This document shows positions 16,585 to 25,619 of a DNA stretch of 41,570 nt, in pieces. Under the pieces are notes generated by a model that ran no database searches, was not told where the DNA came from, and saw nothing but the letters and a program-made list of their open reading frames with translations. Every line of letters starts with the position of its first letter. Positions within the stretch are counted from its first letter, which is position 1. A program made the position numbers and the translations under genes. Origin of the DNA: Methylococcaceae bacterium (GTDB taxonomy: Bacteria; Pseudomonadota; Gammaproteobacteria; Methylococcales; Methylomonadaceae); NCBI GenBank assembly GCA_030627285.1, contig DAOUSJ010000007.1:1-41570 (forward strand), read 5' to 3'.

Positions 16585-17652
16585 TCAAGTAAGATGATAT
16601 TGCGCACTATATTTATGTACCGCGCCCACCATAGCTTTAACATGTTCAGGATTTACATCAGGTAAAATTCCATGTCCTAAATTAAATACATGTCCAGAAC
16701 CATACCCATATTTAGCCAAAATAGTTTTAACTTTTTCTACAATAATATCGGGCTGAGCATACAATGCTATTGGATCTAAATTACCTTGCAAAGCTACTTT
16801 ATTTCCAACACGCTCACGAGCTATAGCAATATCAGTTTGCCAATCCAAACCTACAGCATCAAATCCAACATTACTAATGGATTCTAACCATTGACCGCCA
16901 CCTTTAGTAAAAAATATTGTGGGAACTTTAGTGCCATCTATATCAGTATTTAATAATGATCTAACTTGCTGTGCATAAGCCAAGGAAAATTGTTTATATT
17001 CTTCAGTTGCTAAAATTCCACCCCAAGTATCAAATAACATCACTGCTTGCGCGCCAGCAGCAATTTGCGCATTTAAATAACTAGCTACTGACTGAGCTAA
17101 TTTATCCAACATTTGATGCATTAATTTTGGCTCGTTATACATCAAAGCCTTAGTTTTTTGAAAAGTTTTACTACTACCACCTTCAACCATATAAGTAGCT
17201 AAAGTCCATGGACTACCCGCAAAACCAATTAATGGAACTCGACCTTGCAAATTTTTGCGAATTAATCTAACCGCATCAGTCACATATTTTAATTCTATTT
17301 CAGGATCTGGAATTGGCAATGCTTTAATATCCGCAACCGTTTTAATCGGATGCTTAAATTTTGGACCTTCACCTTCAACAAAATACAAACCTAAACCCAT
17401 AGCATCGGGAATAGTTAAAATATCTGAAAATAAAATTGCTGCATCAAAATCAAATCTTGCTAAGGGCTGTAAAGTAACTTCACAAGCTAATTCAGGATTA
17501 GTACATAAATTTAAGAAACTCCCAGCTTGTTCACGAATTTGACGATATTCAGGTAAATAACGTCCAGCTTGACGCATCATCCAAATAGGTGTTCTATCAA
17601 TAGGTTGTTTTAATAAAGCTTTAAGAAAAATATCGTTGATTAAATTAGTCAT
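16585..17652 (-). CDS. hemE: Uroporphyrinogen decarboxylase
   Basis: Heme pathway enzyme that decarboxylates the four acetate side chains of uroporphyrinogen III to give coproporphyrinogen III. It has 355 residues, the usual length. The N-terminal signature [18 protein letters not shown] is complete, as are the [13 protein letters not shown] region with its catalytic aspartate, [16 protein letters not shown], and [16 protein letters not shown] near the C-terminus. It stands alone between the AAA ATPase gene and DUF411. Confidence 0.96.
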   Translation of the reverse strand: MTNLINDIFLKALLKQPIDRTPIWMMRQAGRYLPEYRQIREQAGSFLNLCTNPELACEVTLQPLARFDFDAAILFSDILTIPDAMGLGLYFVEGEGPKFKHPIKTVADIKALPIPDPEIELKYVTDAVRLIRKNLQGRVPLIGFAGSPWTLATYMVEGGSSKTFQKTKALMYNEPKLMHQMLDKLAQSVASYLNAQIAAGAQAVMLFDTWGGILATEEYKQFSLAYAQQVRSLLNTDIDGTKVPTIFFTKGGGQWLESISNVGFDAVGLDWQTDIAIARERVGNKVALQGNLDPIALYAQPDIIVEKVKTILAKYGYGSGHVFNLGHGILPDVNPEHVKAMVGAVHKYSAQYHLT

Positions 17653-17740
17653 TATGTGAATATTTAGGAAGGAATTAAAAACACAAAATCAAGCCTAGCA
17701 AATATTCCAGCTTAATTGTGATACTACAATGCAGAATTTA

Positions 17741-18625
17741 TTATAAATTGTATAAAAAATTTTGGAGCTGCAAAAACCAAGTTTCCAATATAGATTCTTG
17801 AATTTTATGCTCTTCGGTTAACAGATTTGTTATTGATTCCAGTAGTGAATAACTTACATATAATTGATCGAATGCAATAATAAACAAAATACCTGCTACC
17901 AATAAATAACTATAGAGAATTTTTTTAAAACGACGTTTTTGCGCTAATAACCTTTGTTCAACAACATGTAAAATATTTCTAGGTATTCCACGTGATTGTT
18001 TAAATAATTTGTTTACCAAACTAGAATTAATATCTTCTGCTAATAAATCCAATTCTGAAGTTTTGGTTAAACTATATAAATAGCCACCTATTTGGGATTT
18101 TTTTAATACCGGTATTTCAATAAAATAACAATTATCCAAACCATTATCAGTTATATGTTTAAGATATACTTGCGGCTTGGTTAAAACAAATATTAACCTA
18201 AGTACCGGATTCATAATTGCATATTCAAGCAGTTGATTAATCAAACCATCATTTAAAAACATCGCATTATCTAATGCTAAAATAATTTTTTGCTGGTGTG
18301 ATTGATAAGAATTCATCATTGAAGATAAATCTTGGTCTTGTAACTCAGGACTAGCTGCGATTAAAGTATGAATTAATTGAGTTTTTATAGCTTCTAAACT
18401 CAATTTGTCATTCCCATTAAGCAAACAAATTGAGCCAATATAATTACATTTATCATGTAGATATTGTAGAAATGTAGTTTTACCAACACCTTTTTTACCA
18501 CACAAAATAATCTGTTCAGTTTGGTTAGAAATTATTCTTTCTAATAAGGAAAAATTTTCAGTCCGTTCCTGAGAAATAAAATCTAATAATTCATCCGTTG
18601 ATTTATACACAATATCAACAACCAC
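17741..18625 (-). CDS. AAA ATPase with C-terminal membrane segment at the damX position (no SPOR domain)
   Basis: ExeA/DamX-type AAA ATPase of 294 residues. Walker A is GKKGVGKTT (about 43-51); the Walker B-like strand is KIILALDNA; a SRGIPRNIL sensor-like block lies near 212. One hydrophobic helix (about 235-258) is followed by only about 35 residues. Gammaproteobacterial genes in this place after aroB usually encode DamX, with a C-terminal SPOR domain that binds septal peptidoglycan. Here that domain is missing and no frameshifted remnant is apparent. The start overlaps the aroB stop by one base. The exact role is unclear. Confidence 0.75.
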   Translation of the reverse strand: MVVDIVYKSTDELLDFISQERTENFSLLERIISNQTEQIILCGKKGVGKTTFLQYLHDKCNYIGSICLLNGNDKLSLEAIKTQLIHTLIAASPELQDQDLSSMMNSYQSHQQKIILALDNAMFLNDGLINQLLEYAIMNPVLRLIFVLTKPQVYLKHITDNGLDNCYFIEIPVLKKSQIGGYLYSLTKTSELDLLAEDINSSLVNKLFKQSRGIPRNILHVVEQRLLAQKRRFKKILYSYLLVAGILFIIAFDQLYVSYSLLESITNLLTEEHKIQESILETWFLQLQNFLYNL

Positions 18626-19704
18626 TAATCAGCATTATAGCTATTAAGAACTTGCATAAGTAATGAAGTTTCAACTGCCATAGGCAAACAAGCCGTGCCA
18701 ATTGCATGTAAACAAATCACCCGAATATCCCCATTGATATTTTTTTTATCTACTGACATTAACTCAACATAAGTTTGTGCAGACATATCTTTAGGTGCTG
18801 TTACACATAAACCAGTTTTTTCAAATATATTTTTAATCCGCAAAACATCTGCAGCAGTTAAATAACCTAATTGTTGCGACAATAATGCAGCTTGACACAT
18901 GCCAATTGCTATAGCTTCTCCATGTAAATACTTTCCATAACCCATGCCAGTTTCAATTGCATGTCCAAAAGTATGCCCAAAATTTAAAATTGCACGAATA
19001 CCAGTTTCCATTTCATCTTGAGAAACAATTTCCGCCTTATTAATACAGGATCTTTCAATTGCAAAAGCTAATGCCGCTGAATCTCGCAACAGTAATTTTT
19101 CTATATTATTTTCTAACCAAATAAAAAATTCTATATCACGAATTAATCCATATTTGATTACTTCAGCAATCCCAGCTGCTAATTGACGATCATCTAAACT
19201 GGCTAATACTTGAGTGTCTATAATTACAGCTTGCGGTTGATGAAAAGCTCCAATCATATTTTTACCTAATATATGATTGACTCCAGTTTTACCGCCTACA
19301 GATGAATCAACTTGCGCCAATAAAGTTGTAGGAATTTGAATGAAGGCAATTCCACGTTGATAACAAGCCGCAGCAAAGCCTCCCATATCTCCAATAACTC
19401 CACCACCTAAAGCACATAAAGTGGCATTGCGACTAAATTTTTTTTCTAATAAAAATGTGAAAATAGTTTCTACATAAGCTAAAGTTTTATAATTTTCACC
19501 ATCTGGCAAAACAATAGTTTCAACTTGATAAGCCTCTAATTGTTGCATAACTAAAGCTAAATACAACGGTTCAATCGTAGTATTAGTTACAATAACTACT
19601 TGTTTTGACTTAATATGTTGTTCAAATAAATTATCTTTGAATAAATTCTCACCTATATATATAGGATAACTTCTTGAACCTAAAGCAACTTGTAATTGTT
19701 TCAT
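18625..19704 (-). CDS. aroB: 3-dehydroquinate synthase
   Basis: Second step of the shikimate pathway, converting DAHP to 3-dehydroquinate using NAD and a divalent metal. It has 359 residues. The central NAD/substrate block GGGVIGDMGGFAAACYQRG, the PTTLLAQVDSSVGGKTGVNH segment, and the metal ligands in the AEVIKYG and NFGHTFGHAIE regions are all present. It lies 8 nt after aroK and overlaps the AAA ATPase gene by one base, as part of the pilMNOPQ-aroKB cluster. Confidence 0.97.
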   Translation of the reverse strand: MKQLQVALGSRSYPIYIGENLFKDNLFEQHIKSKQVVIVTNTTIEPLYLALVMQQLEAYQVETIVLPDGENYKTLAYVETIFTFLLEKKFSRNATLCALGGGVIGDMGGFAAACYQRGIAFIQIPTTLLAQVDSSVGGKTGVNHILGKNMIGAFHQPQAVIIDTQVLASLDDRQLAAGIAEVIKYGLIRDIEFFIWLENNIEKLLLRDSAALAFAIERSCINKAEIVSQDEMETGIRAILNFGHTFGHAIETGMGYGKYLHGEAIAIGMCQAALLSQQLGYLTAADVLRIKNIFEKTGLCVTAPKDMSAQTYVELMSVDKKNINGDIRVICLHAIGTACLPMAVETSLLMQVLNSYNAD

Positions 19705-19711
19705 AACACAT

Positions 19712-20233
19712 TTAATTATGTTGTTGATATGCTTCCAAAATTTTATTAACTAAAACTTTACTTTGAATTTCATCAGTATTTATTTCAAAATCCGCACACT
19801 CTAAATATAATGCTTCTCGATATTGAGATAATTTTTCCAATTCTGCTTGCGGGTTAGATTTATTCAATAAAGGTCGTTGATTATCCCTACGAGTACGCTG
19901 CAAAATTTTCTCAATAGAACAATGCAAATACACCACAAAGCCATTTTGCATTAATAATTGCCGGTTTTTTTCCTGTAAAATAGCACCGCCACCTGTAGCT
20001 AAAACAATGCCTTTGATATCTACCAGCTCAGTTAAAATTTTTTGTTCTCGCTGCCGAAAACCATCCTCACCCTCATATTCGAAAATAGTAGGGATATCCA
20101 CCCCAGTACTTTCTTCAATAGCTTTATCGCTATCATAAAAAGGCAATTTTAACGCACCTGCTAAATGCCTACCAATAGTAGTTTTACCTACTCCCATAAG
20201 ACCAATTAAATAAATATTTTCTGATTGTTGCAT
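19712..20233 (-). CDS. aroK: Shikimate kinase
   Basis: Phosphorylates shikimate at the 3-hydroxyl with ATP. The 173-residue protein has the P-loop GLMGVGKTTIGR, the shikimate-binding YDSDKAIEE, the FRQREQKIL and LATGGGAI segments and the lid TRRDNQRPLL. The gene lies between pilQ and aroB in the order common to gammaproteobacteria. A 54-bp gap after pilQ holds no clear terminator. Confidence 0.96.
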   Translation of the reverse strand: MQQSENIYLIGLMGVGKTTIGRHLAGALKLPFYDSDKAIEESTGVDIPTIFEYEGEDGFRQREQKILTELVDIKGIVLATGGGAILQEKNRQLLMQNGFVVYLHCSIEKILQRTRRDNQRPLLNKSNPQAELEKLSQYREALYLECADFEINTDEIQSKVLVNKILEAYQQHN

Positions 20234-20287
20234 AGCTATATTAAAAGGATAGTTTCACACCACCTTTTCACCTAAGTTGAAATGTTA

Positions 20288-22555
20288 TTAACGTAGTGAC
20301 AATGAATTTTTTACAATTTTTGGAGTAACAAATACCAATAATTCTTTTTTACGCTCGGTTTCCTGTTTATTTCTAAACAATGCCCCTAGTATAGGAATAT
20401 CACCAAGCACTGGAACTTTAGTAACATTTTTATCTCTATCATTCGCATAAATTCCTCCAAGAACAATAGTTTCGCCATCATTAACCTGTACTGTAGTAAT
20501 TACTTCTTCTTTATTAATGCCACCTGAATCATTAGCAGCATCATTTTTTATTGCCAATTCCATGATAATACTACCATTAGGGGTAATCTGTGGGGTAACT
20601 TTTAATTCTAACACAGCATCAATAAATTCTGTTTCGGTACCATCTGCACTCACAGTTGAAAAAGGAATCTGTACCCCTTGACGAATAATAGCCTCTATTC
20701 TATCCGAAGTTAACACCCTTGGATTAGAAATTAATTCTCCACGATTCTCACCTTCTAAAGCAGATATTTCTAGATTTAACACATAATCTGCCGCCCTAGC
20801 TAAAGTCATACCTAAAGCAGCTGGAGGAAATGCATTAGCACCTTGAGAAGCTAAATCAAATAAATAATTACTTTCCCCATCCTCTCCAGTAATTGAAGGT
20901 ACAAACACCCCTCCGCTCTCAAAAGTTCCATTTTCTGCATCAAAATCACCAGATTCTAAACCACCAATAGTTGGTCTAGGGCCTATAGCAAAACGTCCAC
21001 GGCTGCCAGTTCTAGCAGAGCCTCCAATCCCAAATCTAAAGCCTATATCTTTAGCGAAATTTTTATCGGCATTTACAATTCTGGCTTCAATCATAACCTG
21101 TCGAATCGGAATATCTAACAAATTAATTAAATGGCGCATTTCTTCCATTTTATCTGCCGTATCTTTCACAATCAACATATTAGTCCGCACATCAACTGTA
21201 GCCACTCCACGTTTGGAAAGCAGCCTACCTACACTAAAAGTTGTTTTTGTAGTACTAGTAGAAGCTTTTTTACTTCCAAGCAACATTCCACGTATGTCTT
21301 CAGCTCGTGCATAATTAATTTGAATGTATTCAGTGATTAATGGTTCTAATTGTTCCACAACCTTCTTAGCTTCAAGTTCTTTCTCCTCCAAAAGAATTAT
21401 TTTCTCAGTGGGAGCTACTAAAACTACATTACCAGTTTTACGCTGTGATAAACCCTTAGATTTCAAAATCATATCCAAAGCTTGATCCCAAGGCACATCA
21501 TCTAAACGTAAAGTAACCTCTCCATCAACATCATCCGCAGCAATAATATTTAATTCCGTAAAATCCGCTAGAATTTGTAATACTGAAGTAATTCTAATTG
21601 ACTCAAAATTTAAGGATAATCTATCCCCTGAAAAAGGAAATTTTTCTTTAACCTTTGCCTCTTTTTCAGAAGCACTCATAGGTCTAAAACTTACTGTTAA
21701 CAAACCATCTTCTTGATAAGAAGAATAATCGTAATTAGCATTGGCAGTAGTAATAGTTATTTCAGTATCAGCAAATTTTTTCAACGCATCAATTTTTTGC
21801 ACTGGAGTAGCAAAATCAGATACATCAAAACGTTTTCTAAACACTTCAGGTAGTTTAGTATTCAAAAATTTCAATACTACTTTACCAGCTTGTTCTTTAA
21901 CATCAACTACTGTATTAGGATTGGTCAAAGCTACTATTAACAAACCCTCACCATTTGAACCTCTTCTAAAATCAATGTCCTTAATAATTTGCTTGGGAAT
22001 TAACCGTGAAACTACCGACACATTACGATCTTCAGCCACAGAATTTTCAGTACGAATAGTAGTTTTAGGTATAGATTCAACCTTAATAGTCTGCGATTGT
22101 GGTTGTGATTGGGTTTGTAAAGATATATTAGAATTCTTAAGTGTTAATAAAACTTTATTGCCAGATATTTTGGTTTCATATGGCACATGCTCAACCAAAT
22201 TAACAATAATTCTAGTTCTACCAACAGCTTCAGCCACATAAATCTTACCAATAGCACCCTTATTAACTGTAAAACTTTTTTTACCTAAATTGTTTTTTAC
22301 CCCATAAAAATCTAAAGCAATTCTAGAAGGGTTATCAGTTTGAAAAACTTTAGGATTAACTGCCATGCCATTCATTTCCATTTGGACTTGAATTTTATTT
22401 CCAGAAACCACAGTAAAATCCAATGATTGAATAGCTAATTCATTAGCTAATACAAATTTCACATGTGAAATCATGACTAATAACACCATCACAACACAAT
22501 GCATTAAATTCTTTTTTCGACTCAACAATAATGCATTAATCGGCTTAATATTCAT
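20288..22555 (-). CDS. pilQ: Type IV pilus secretin PilQ
   Basis: Outer-membrane secretin through which the type IV pilus passes. It has 755 residues. An N-terminal signal (hydrophobic segment about 19-38) is followed by AMIN domain(s) (about 40-290) that bind peptidoglycan, an STN/N0-like domain (about 310-380), N1 secretin_N (about 410-480) and the secretin beta domain to the C-terminus, with VMIEARIVNADKNFAKDIG and the closing VPVLGDIPILGALFRNK signature. Last pil gene, 21 nt after pilP. Confidence 0.95.
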   Translation of the reverse strand: MNIKPINALLLSRKKNLMHCVVMVLLVMISHVKFVLANELAIQSLDFTVVSGNKIQVQMEMNGMAVNPKVFQTDNPSRIALDFYGVKNNLGKKSFTVNKGAIGKIYVAEAVGRTRIIVNLVEHVPYETKISGNKVLLTLKNSNISLQTQSQPQSQTIKVESIPKTTIRTENSVAEDRNVSVVSRLIPKQIIKDIDFRRGSNGEGLLIVALTNPNTVVDVKEQAGKVVLKFLNTKLPEVFRKRFDVSDFATPVQKIDALKKFADTEITITTANANYDYSSYQEDGLLTVSFRPMSASEKEAKVKEKFPFSGDRLSLNFESIRITSVLQILADFTELNIIAADDVDGEVTLRLDDVPWDQALDMILKSKGLSQRKTGNVVLVAPTEKIILLEEKELEAKKVVEQLEPLITEYIQINYARAEDIRGMLLGSKKASTSTTKTTFSVGRLLSKRGVATVDVRTNMLIVKDTADKMEEMRHLINLLDIPIRQVMIEARIVNADKNFAKDIGFRFGIGGSARTGSRGRFAIGPRPTIGGLESGDFDAENGTFESGGVFVPSITGEDGESNYLFDLASQGANAFPPAALGMTLARAADYVLNLEISALEGENRGELISNPRVLTSDRIEAIIRQGVQIPFSTVSADGTETEFIDAVLELKVTPQITPNGSIIMELAIKNDAANDSGGINKEEVITTVQVNDGETIVLGGIYANDRDKNVTKVPVLGDIPILGALFRNKQETERKKELLVFVTPKIVKNSLSLR

Positions 22556-22576
22556 TCATTTAATCCTTGACCACTA

Positions 22577-23125
22577 TTACTCTTCTGCGGCCATTTTCAA
22601 TGGTAATGAAGCATCTTTCTCATACCATGTATTAGGTTTTTTATCCGCAACAATTTCTACTAAAATAATTTTCTTTTCAGTAATTTGCATAATTTTTCCA
22701 TAATTTCCACCAACATAATTACCAACTCTCACCCGTCTAACTCCATCTTTAGATCGCACCAAACCCCATAAAACATCAGTTTTTACAGTCCCAACCATTT
22801 CTAAGGTATCCAATGGATAAGATTCAAGCTCTTCCTTTCTACGATTCAAATCAGGTTTAATGCCATTAGATGGCACATCATCATCCCCTAATATTTCCTC
22901 TTCTTCCTCAGGAATATCAGTCGGTTTAAAAGGATCTCGTGAACCATCCAAATTAAACAAAAAAGGTTCAACCGGCTTACTTTCAGGTAAAGGTGCAATT
23001 TCTTGTTTAGGTTTCGCCTTGACCTTACGAATATGTTTTTTTAAATCAGAAAAGTCATCATTATTGCAACCTTGCAAACCCAAACTAAACCCCAGCAATA
23101 TCCACCACAACGATCTTATAAGCAT
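22577..23125 (-). CDS. pilP: Type IV pilus lipoprotein PilP
   Basis: Inner-membrane-anchored lipoprotein that links the PilMNO platform to PilQ. It has 182 residues, with a lipoprotein signal ending in LQGC (Cys20). A disordered Pro/Glu-rich stretch (about 30-100) contains FNLDGSRDPFKP, the conserved PilP block. The C-terminal beta domain (about 105-170) has the LDTLEMVGTV segment. It lies between pilO and pilQ with short spacing. Confidence 0.94.
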   Translation of the reverse strand: MLIRSLWWILLGFSLGLQGCNNDDFSDLKKHIRKVKAKPKQEIAPLPESKPVEPFLFNLDGSRDPFKPTDIPEEEEEILGDDDVPSNGIKPDLNRRKEELESYPLDTLEMVGTVKTDVLWGLVRSKDGVRRVRVGNYVGGNYGKIMQITEKKIILVEIVADKKPNTWYEKDASLPLKMAAEE

Positions 23126-23131
23126 AAAACA

Positions 23132-23743
23132 TTACCCTTTTTTTGGTTTTTTAGCTTTCTCATCCTTAACTTCATTAACAGCCTCATTATAAGTTTTAAT
23201 ATCCGCTGTCATCTCCATCAAACCATCAGACTTCACAGTTAAAATAACATTATGCACGGTTACAATCCTTGGTAACGAAGCCAAGCCACTAACAAACAAA
23301 GCATGCTCCTCAAACTCACCCACCATTTTTATTTTATAAGGAACTTCAACATAAAAATCTTTAGAAACCTCGGCTTCAGGTTTAAACAATTCATTATCCA
23401 AACCACTAGCCAAAGCAGTTAAAGAAATCTCATCCAACAATGCTGCCACTTCAGCTTTAGTTGGCATCTGCTTAATCATCTTATCCAATAAAGTTTCAAT
23501 ATCTTTTAACTGAGCGCGATAATCTTCCAAATTAATCGCCTTTTGTTGTTTATCAGCAAAATCCTTTTTATACTCCACTTCCTTTTTTTCTAATTTTTCC
23601 TTTTCTGCCAGTTGCGGTAAAGTAAATTGATAAATACCGCCACCCAACATCAATGCACAGACTAGAGAAATAGCAGATATTTTAATTTGGATTGGCCAAG
23701 ATCCAGCCTCATTAAAATCCCAATTAACTTCTGATAAATTCAC
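23132..23743 (-). CDS. pilO: Type IV pilus inner-membrane protein PilO
   Basis: Partner of PilN in the inner-membrane alignment complex of the pilus. It has 203 residues: a short cytoplasmic part, one membrane helix (about 22-44), a coiled coil (about 50-90, KEKLEKKEVEYKKDF), and a periplasmic ferredoxin-like domain with LPRIVTVHNVILT. The lysine-rich C-terminal tail (KAKKPKKG) is a minor oddity. It starts at the pilN stop with a one-base overlap. Confidence 0.94.
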   Translation of the reverse strand: MNLSEVNWDFNEAGSWPIQIKISAISLVCALMLGGGIYQFTLPQLAEKEKLEKKEVEYKKDFADKQQKAINLEDYRAQLKDIETLLDKMIKQMPTKAEVAALLDEISLTALASGLDNELFKPEAEVSKDFYVEVPYKIKMVGEFEEHALFVSGLASLPRIVTVHNVILTVKSDGLMEMTADIKTYNEAVNEVKDEKAKKPKKG

Positions 23744-24312
23744 TATTCATCCTCATCATCATTCAAATTTTGTTCAGTTTGTTTAGCATTCAAAGTGAAA
23801 TCACTCCAAGCTTCCTTAGCAGCATTACCTTGCCCCTTAATTACCTCCAATTTAGGTGCTTCCAACCAAATAGAAGTTTCAATTAAATTCATATATTCAG
23901 AAATTCTGGAATTAGATTGTGATTTACCCTTAATAATCAAATCTCTATTTTTTTGTTTAAAATCAACAAGATAAATTCCTTCTGGAGTAGTTCTGCGTAA
24001 TTCATCAAACAAATGTACAATTTCAGGTCTACTTTGTTGCAAATTTTCAATCAAAGAAATTTTTTCAATCAATCGATCTTTTTTAGCTTTAATTTCCTCA
24101 ATTTCCTTAATTTTTTTCTCAACTTTTTTGATTTCTTTAACTAATAAATTATTCCGCTGAGTTTGATAATCTTTTAAACCTTCAATATACAAATACATCA
24201 AAGCAAATAATATACAAGTAACAACCGCGCTAACACCTAAAATAATCAAAAACTTTTGCTGTCGTTGTTGCTTTATCTCCTCACGCCATGGTAATAGATT
24301 AATTTTTGCCAT
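23743..24312 (-). CDS. pilN: Type IV pilus inner-membrane protein PilN
   Basis: Bitopic inner-membrane protein whose short cytoplasmic tail binds PilM. It has 189 residues. The N-terminal INLLPWREE motif that docks into PilM is intact. One membrane helix follows (about 24-45), then a long coiled coil rich in Lys, Glu and Ile (about 50-95), then a small periplasmic domain. The start overlaps the pilM stop, and the stop overlaps pilO, by one base each. Confidence 0.95.
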   Translation of the reverse strand: MAKINLLPWREEIKQQRQQKFLIILGVSAVVTCILFALMYLYIEGLKDYQTQRNNLLVKEIKKVEKKIKEIEEIKAKKDRLIEKISLIENLQQSRPEIVHLFDELRRTTPEGIYLVDFKQKNRDLIIKGKSQSNSRISEYMNLIETSIWLEAPKLEVIKGQGNAAKEAWSDFTLNAKQTEQNLNDDEDE

Positions 24313-25376
24313 TAATCAAAACTCCTCAACGCTAATCCACAAGCTATCATCATTGCAGGCGCATCATCACTTAAATTTTGCGGCTTTATGCGACTAGACA
24401 ATGCCATATTAATAAATGGATTAGCTATGTAAGCTGACATATCCAACTCTTTTTCAACTATTTTTTCAAAACCAGAAATTGAAGCGCAACCACCAGCTAA
24501 AATAATACTATCAACATGCCTATTAGCACTTGAAGACATAAAAAATTGTAATGATCTAGAAATTTGTTGCACCATTGCATGTTTAAACGGTTCTAAAACA
24601 TCAGTAATATAATTATCTGGCAAGCCACCCTGTCTTTTTGCCAAGCCAGCTTCTTCATACGACAAACCATAACGACGCTGAATTTCCTCAGTCAATTGTT
24701 TACCACCAAAACTTTGTTCCCGCACATATATAGTTTTACAATTATGCAAAATATTTAATGTGGTCATAGTTGCACCTATATCAGCTATCGCAACTGTTTG
24801 AGTTTCAATAGATTGTGACATTTGCTCCGCAAGCAATAAAAATGCATTTTCCATTGCAAAGGCTTCAACATCCACCACCTTAGTTTTTAAACCAGCTTGC
24901 AATAAGGTTTCCACTCGATCATCAACATTTTCCTTCCTAGATGCAGCTAACAATACATCCAATTGATCATCATTATTCTCATTAATCCCCTGCACTTCAA
25001 AATCTAAATTAACCTCATCCAAAGCATAAGGAACATATTGATCTGCCACCGTTAAAATTTGCTCTTCAACTTCATCTTCACCCAAAGAAGCCGGAATTTG
25101 AATAGTTTTAGTCATCACCGAAGAACCAGCAACGGCAATACAAGCATTTTTTTCCTTAGTACCCGATTGTTTAATTGCCATTTTTATCGCATTCGTAACA
25201 ATCTCAATATCGGCAATATTCTTATCTACAACCGCATTTAGTGGCAATGGAATTACAGCATAACTTTCAACTCTGTAACGCTCTCCAGTTTTACTTAATT
25301 CCAATAATTTAACCGCTGCAGTACTAATATCCACCCCTAATACCACAGGATTTCTACGTTTAAATAAACCTATCAT
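24312..25376 (-). CDS. pilM: Type IV pilus actin-like assembly protein PilM
   Basis: Cytoplasmic actin/FtsA-like ATPase fold protein that binds the PilN tail and connects to the pilus motor. It has 354 residues. The phosphate-1 loop VLGVDISTAAVKLLEL is near the N-terminus, IADIGATMTTL is phosphate-2, and the adenosine motif is LAGGCASISGF near residue 292. First gene of pilMNOPQ, divergent from the PBP1A gene, which is the common gammaproteobacterial order. Confidence 0.95.
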   Translation of the reverse strand: MIGLFKRRNPVVLGVDISTAAVKLLELSKTGERYRVESYAVIPLPLNAVVDKNIADIEIVTNAIKMAIKQSGTKEKNACIAVAGSSVMTKTIQIPASLGEDEVEEQILTVADQYVPYALDEVNLDFEVQGINENNDDQLDVLLAASRKENVDDRVETLLQAGLKTKVVDVEAFAMENAFLLLAEQMSQSIETQTVAIADIGATMTTLNILHNCKTIYVREQSFGGKQLTEEIQRRYGLSYEEAGLAKRQGGLPDNYITDVLEPFKHAMVQQISRSLQFFMSSSANRHVDSIILAGGCASISGFEKIVEKELDMSAYIANPFINMALSSRIKPQNLSDDAPAMMIACGLALRSFD

Positions 25377-25619
25377 CGAACATTTCCATATCTTAATACC
25401 GTTAAAATTTGACTATTTACATGCTTTATTGATTTATTTGTCAGACTATTTCAAAAAAATATATTATGCTGAAGTATAGTAGCCTTTTTAATTTTAATAG
25501 CTAAAATCAACTTTATTTTCCTTTAGCTATTGTTCTAAAGTAAAAAAAAAGCTACTTTTAGACATGAAAATTTCTTTATCCATATTTCTAACCTGAGTTT
25601 GCAACTGCTTGTTTAAAAC
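25377..25619. promoter_or_regulatory. Divergent pilM / mrcA intergenic region with an inverted repeat
   Basis: This 243-bp AT-rich gap must carry promoters for the pil operon and the PBP1A gene. It contains a perfect 10-bp inverted repeat AATAGCTAAA / TTTAGCTATT (25496-25505 and 25522-25531, 16-nt spacer). I could not pick reliable -35/-10 pairs. Confidence 0.5.

Noticed and set aside
21741-22241. 166-residue plus-strand ORF opposite pilQ
   Set aside because: Antisense shadow within a well-supported coding region; the composition looks non-protein-like.
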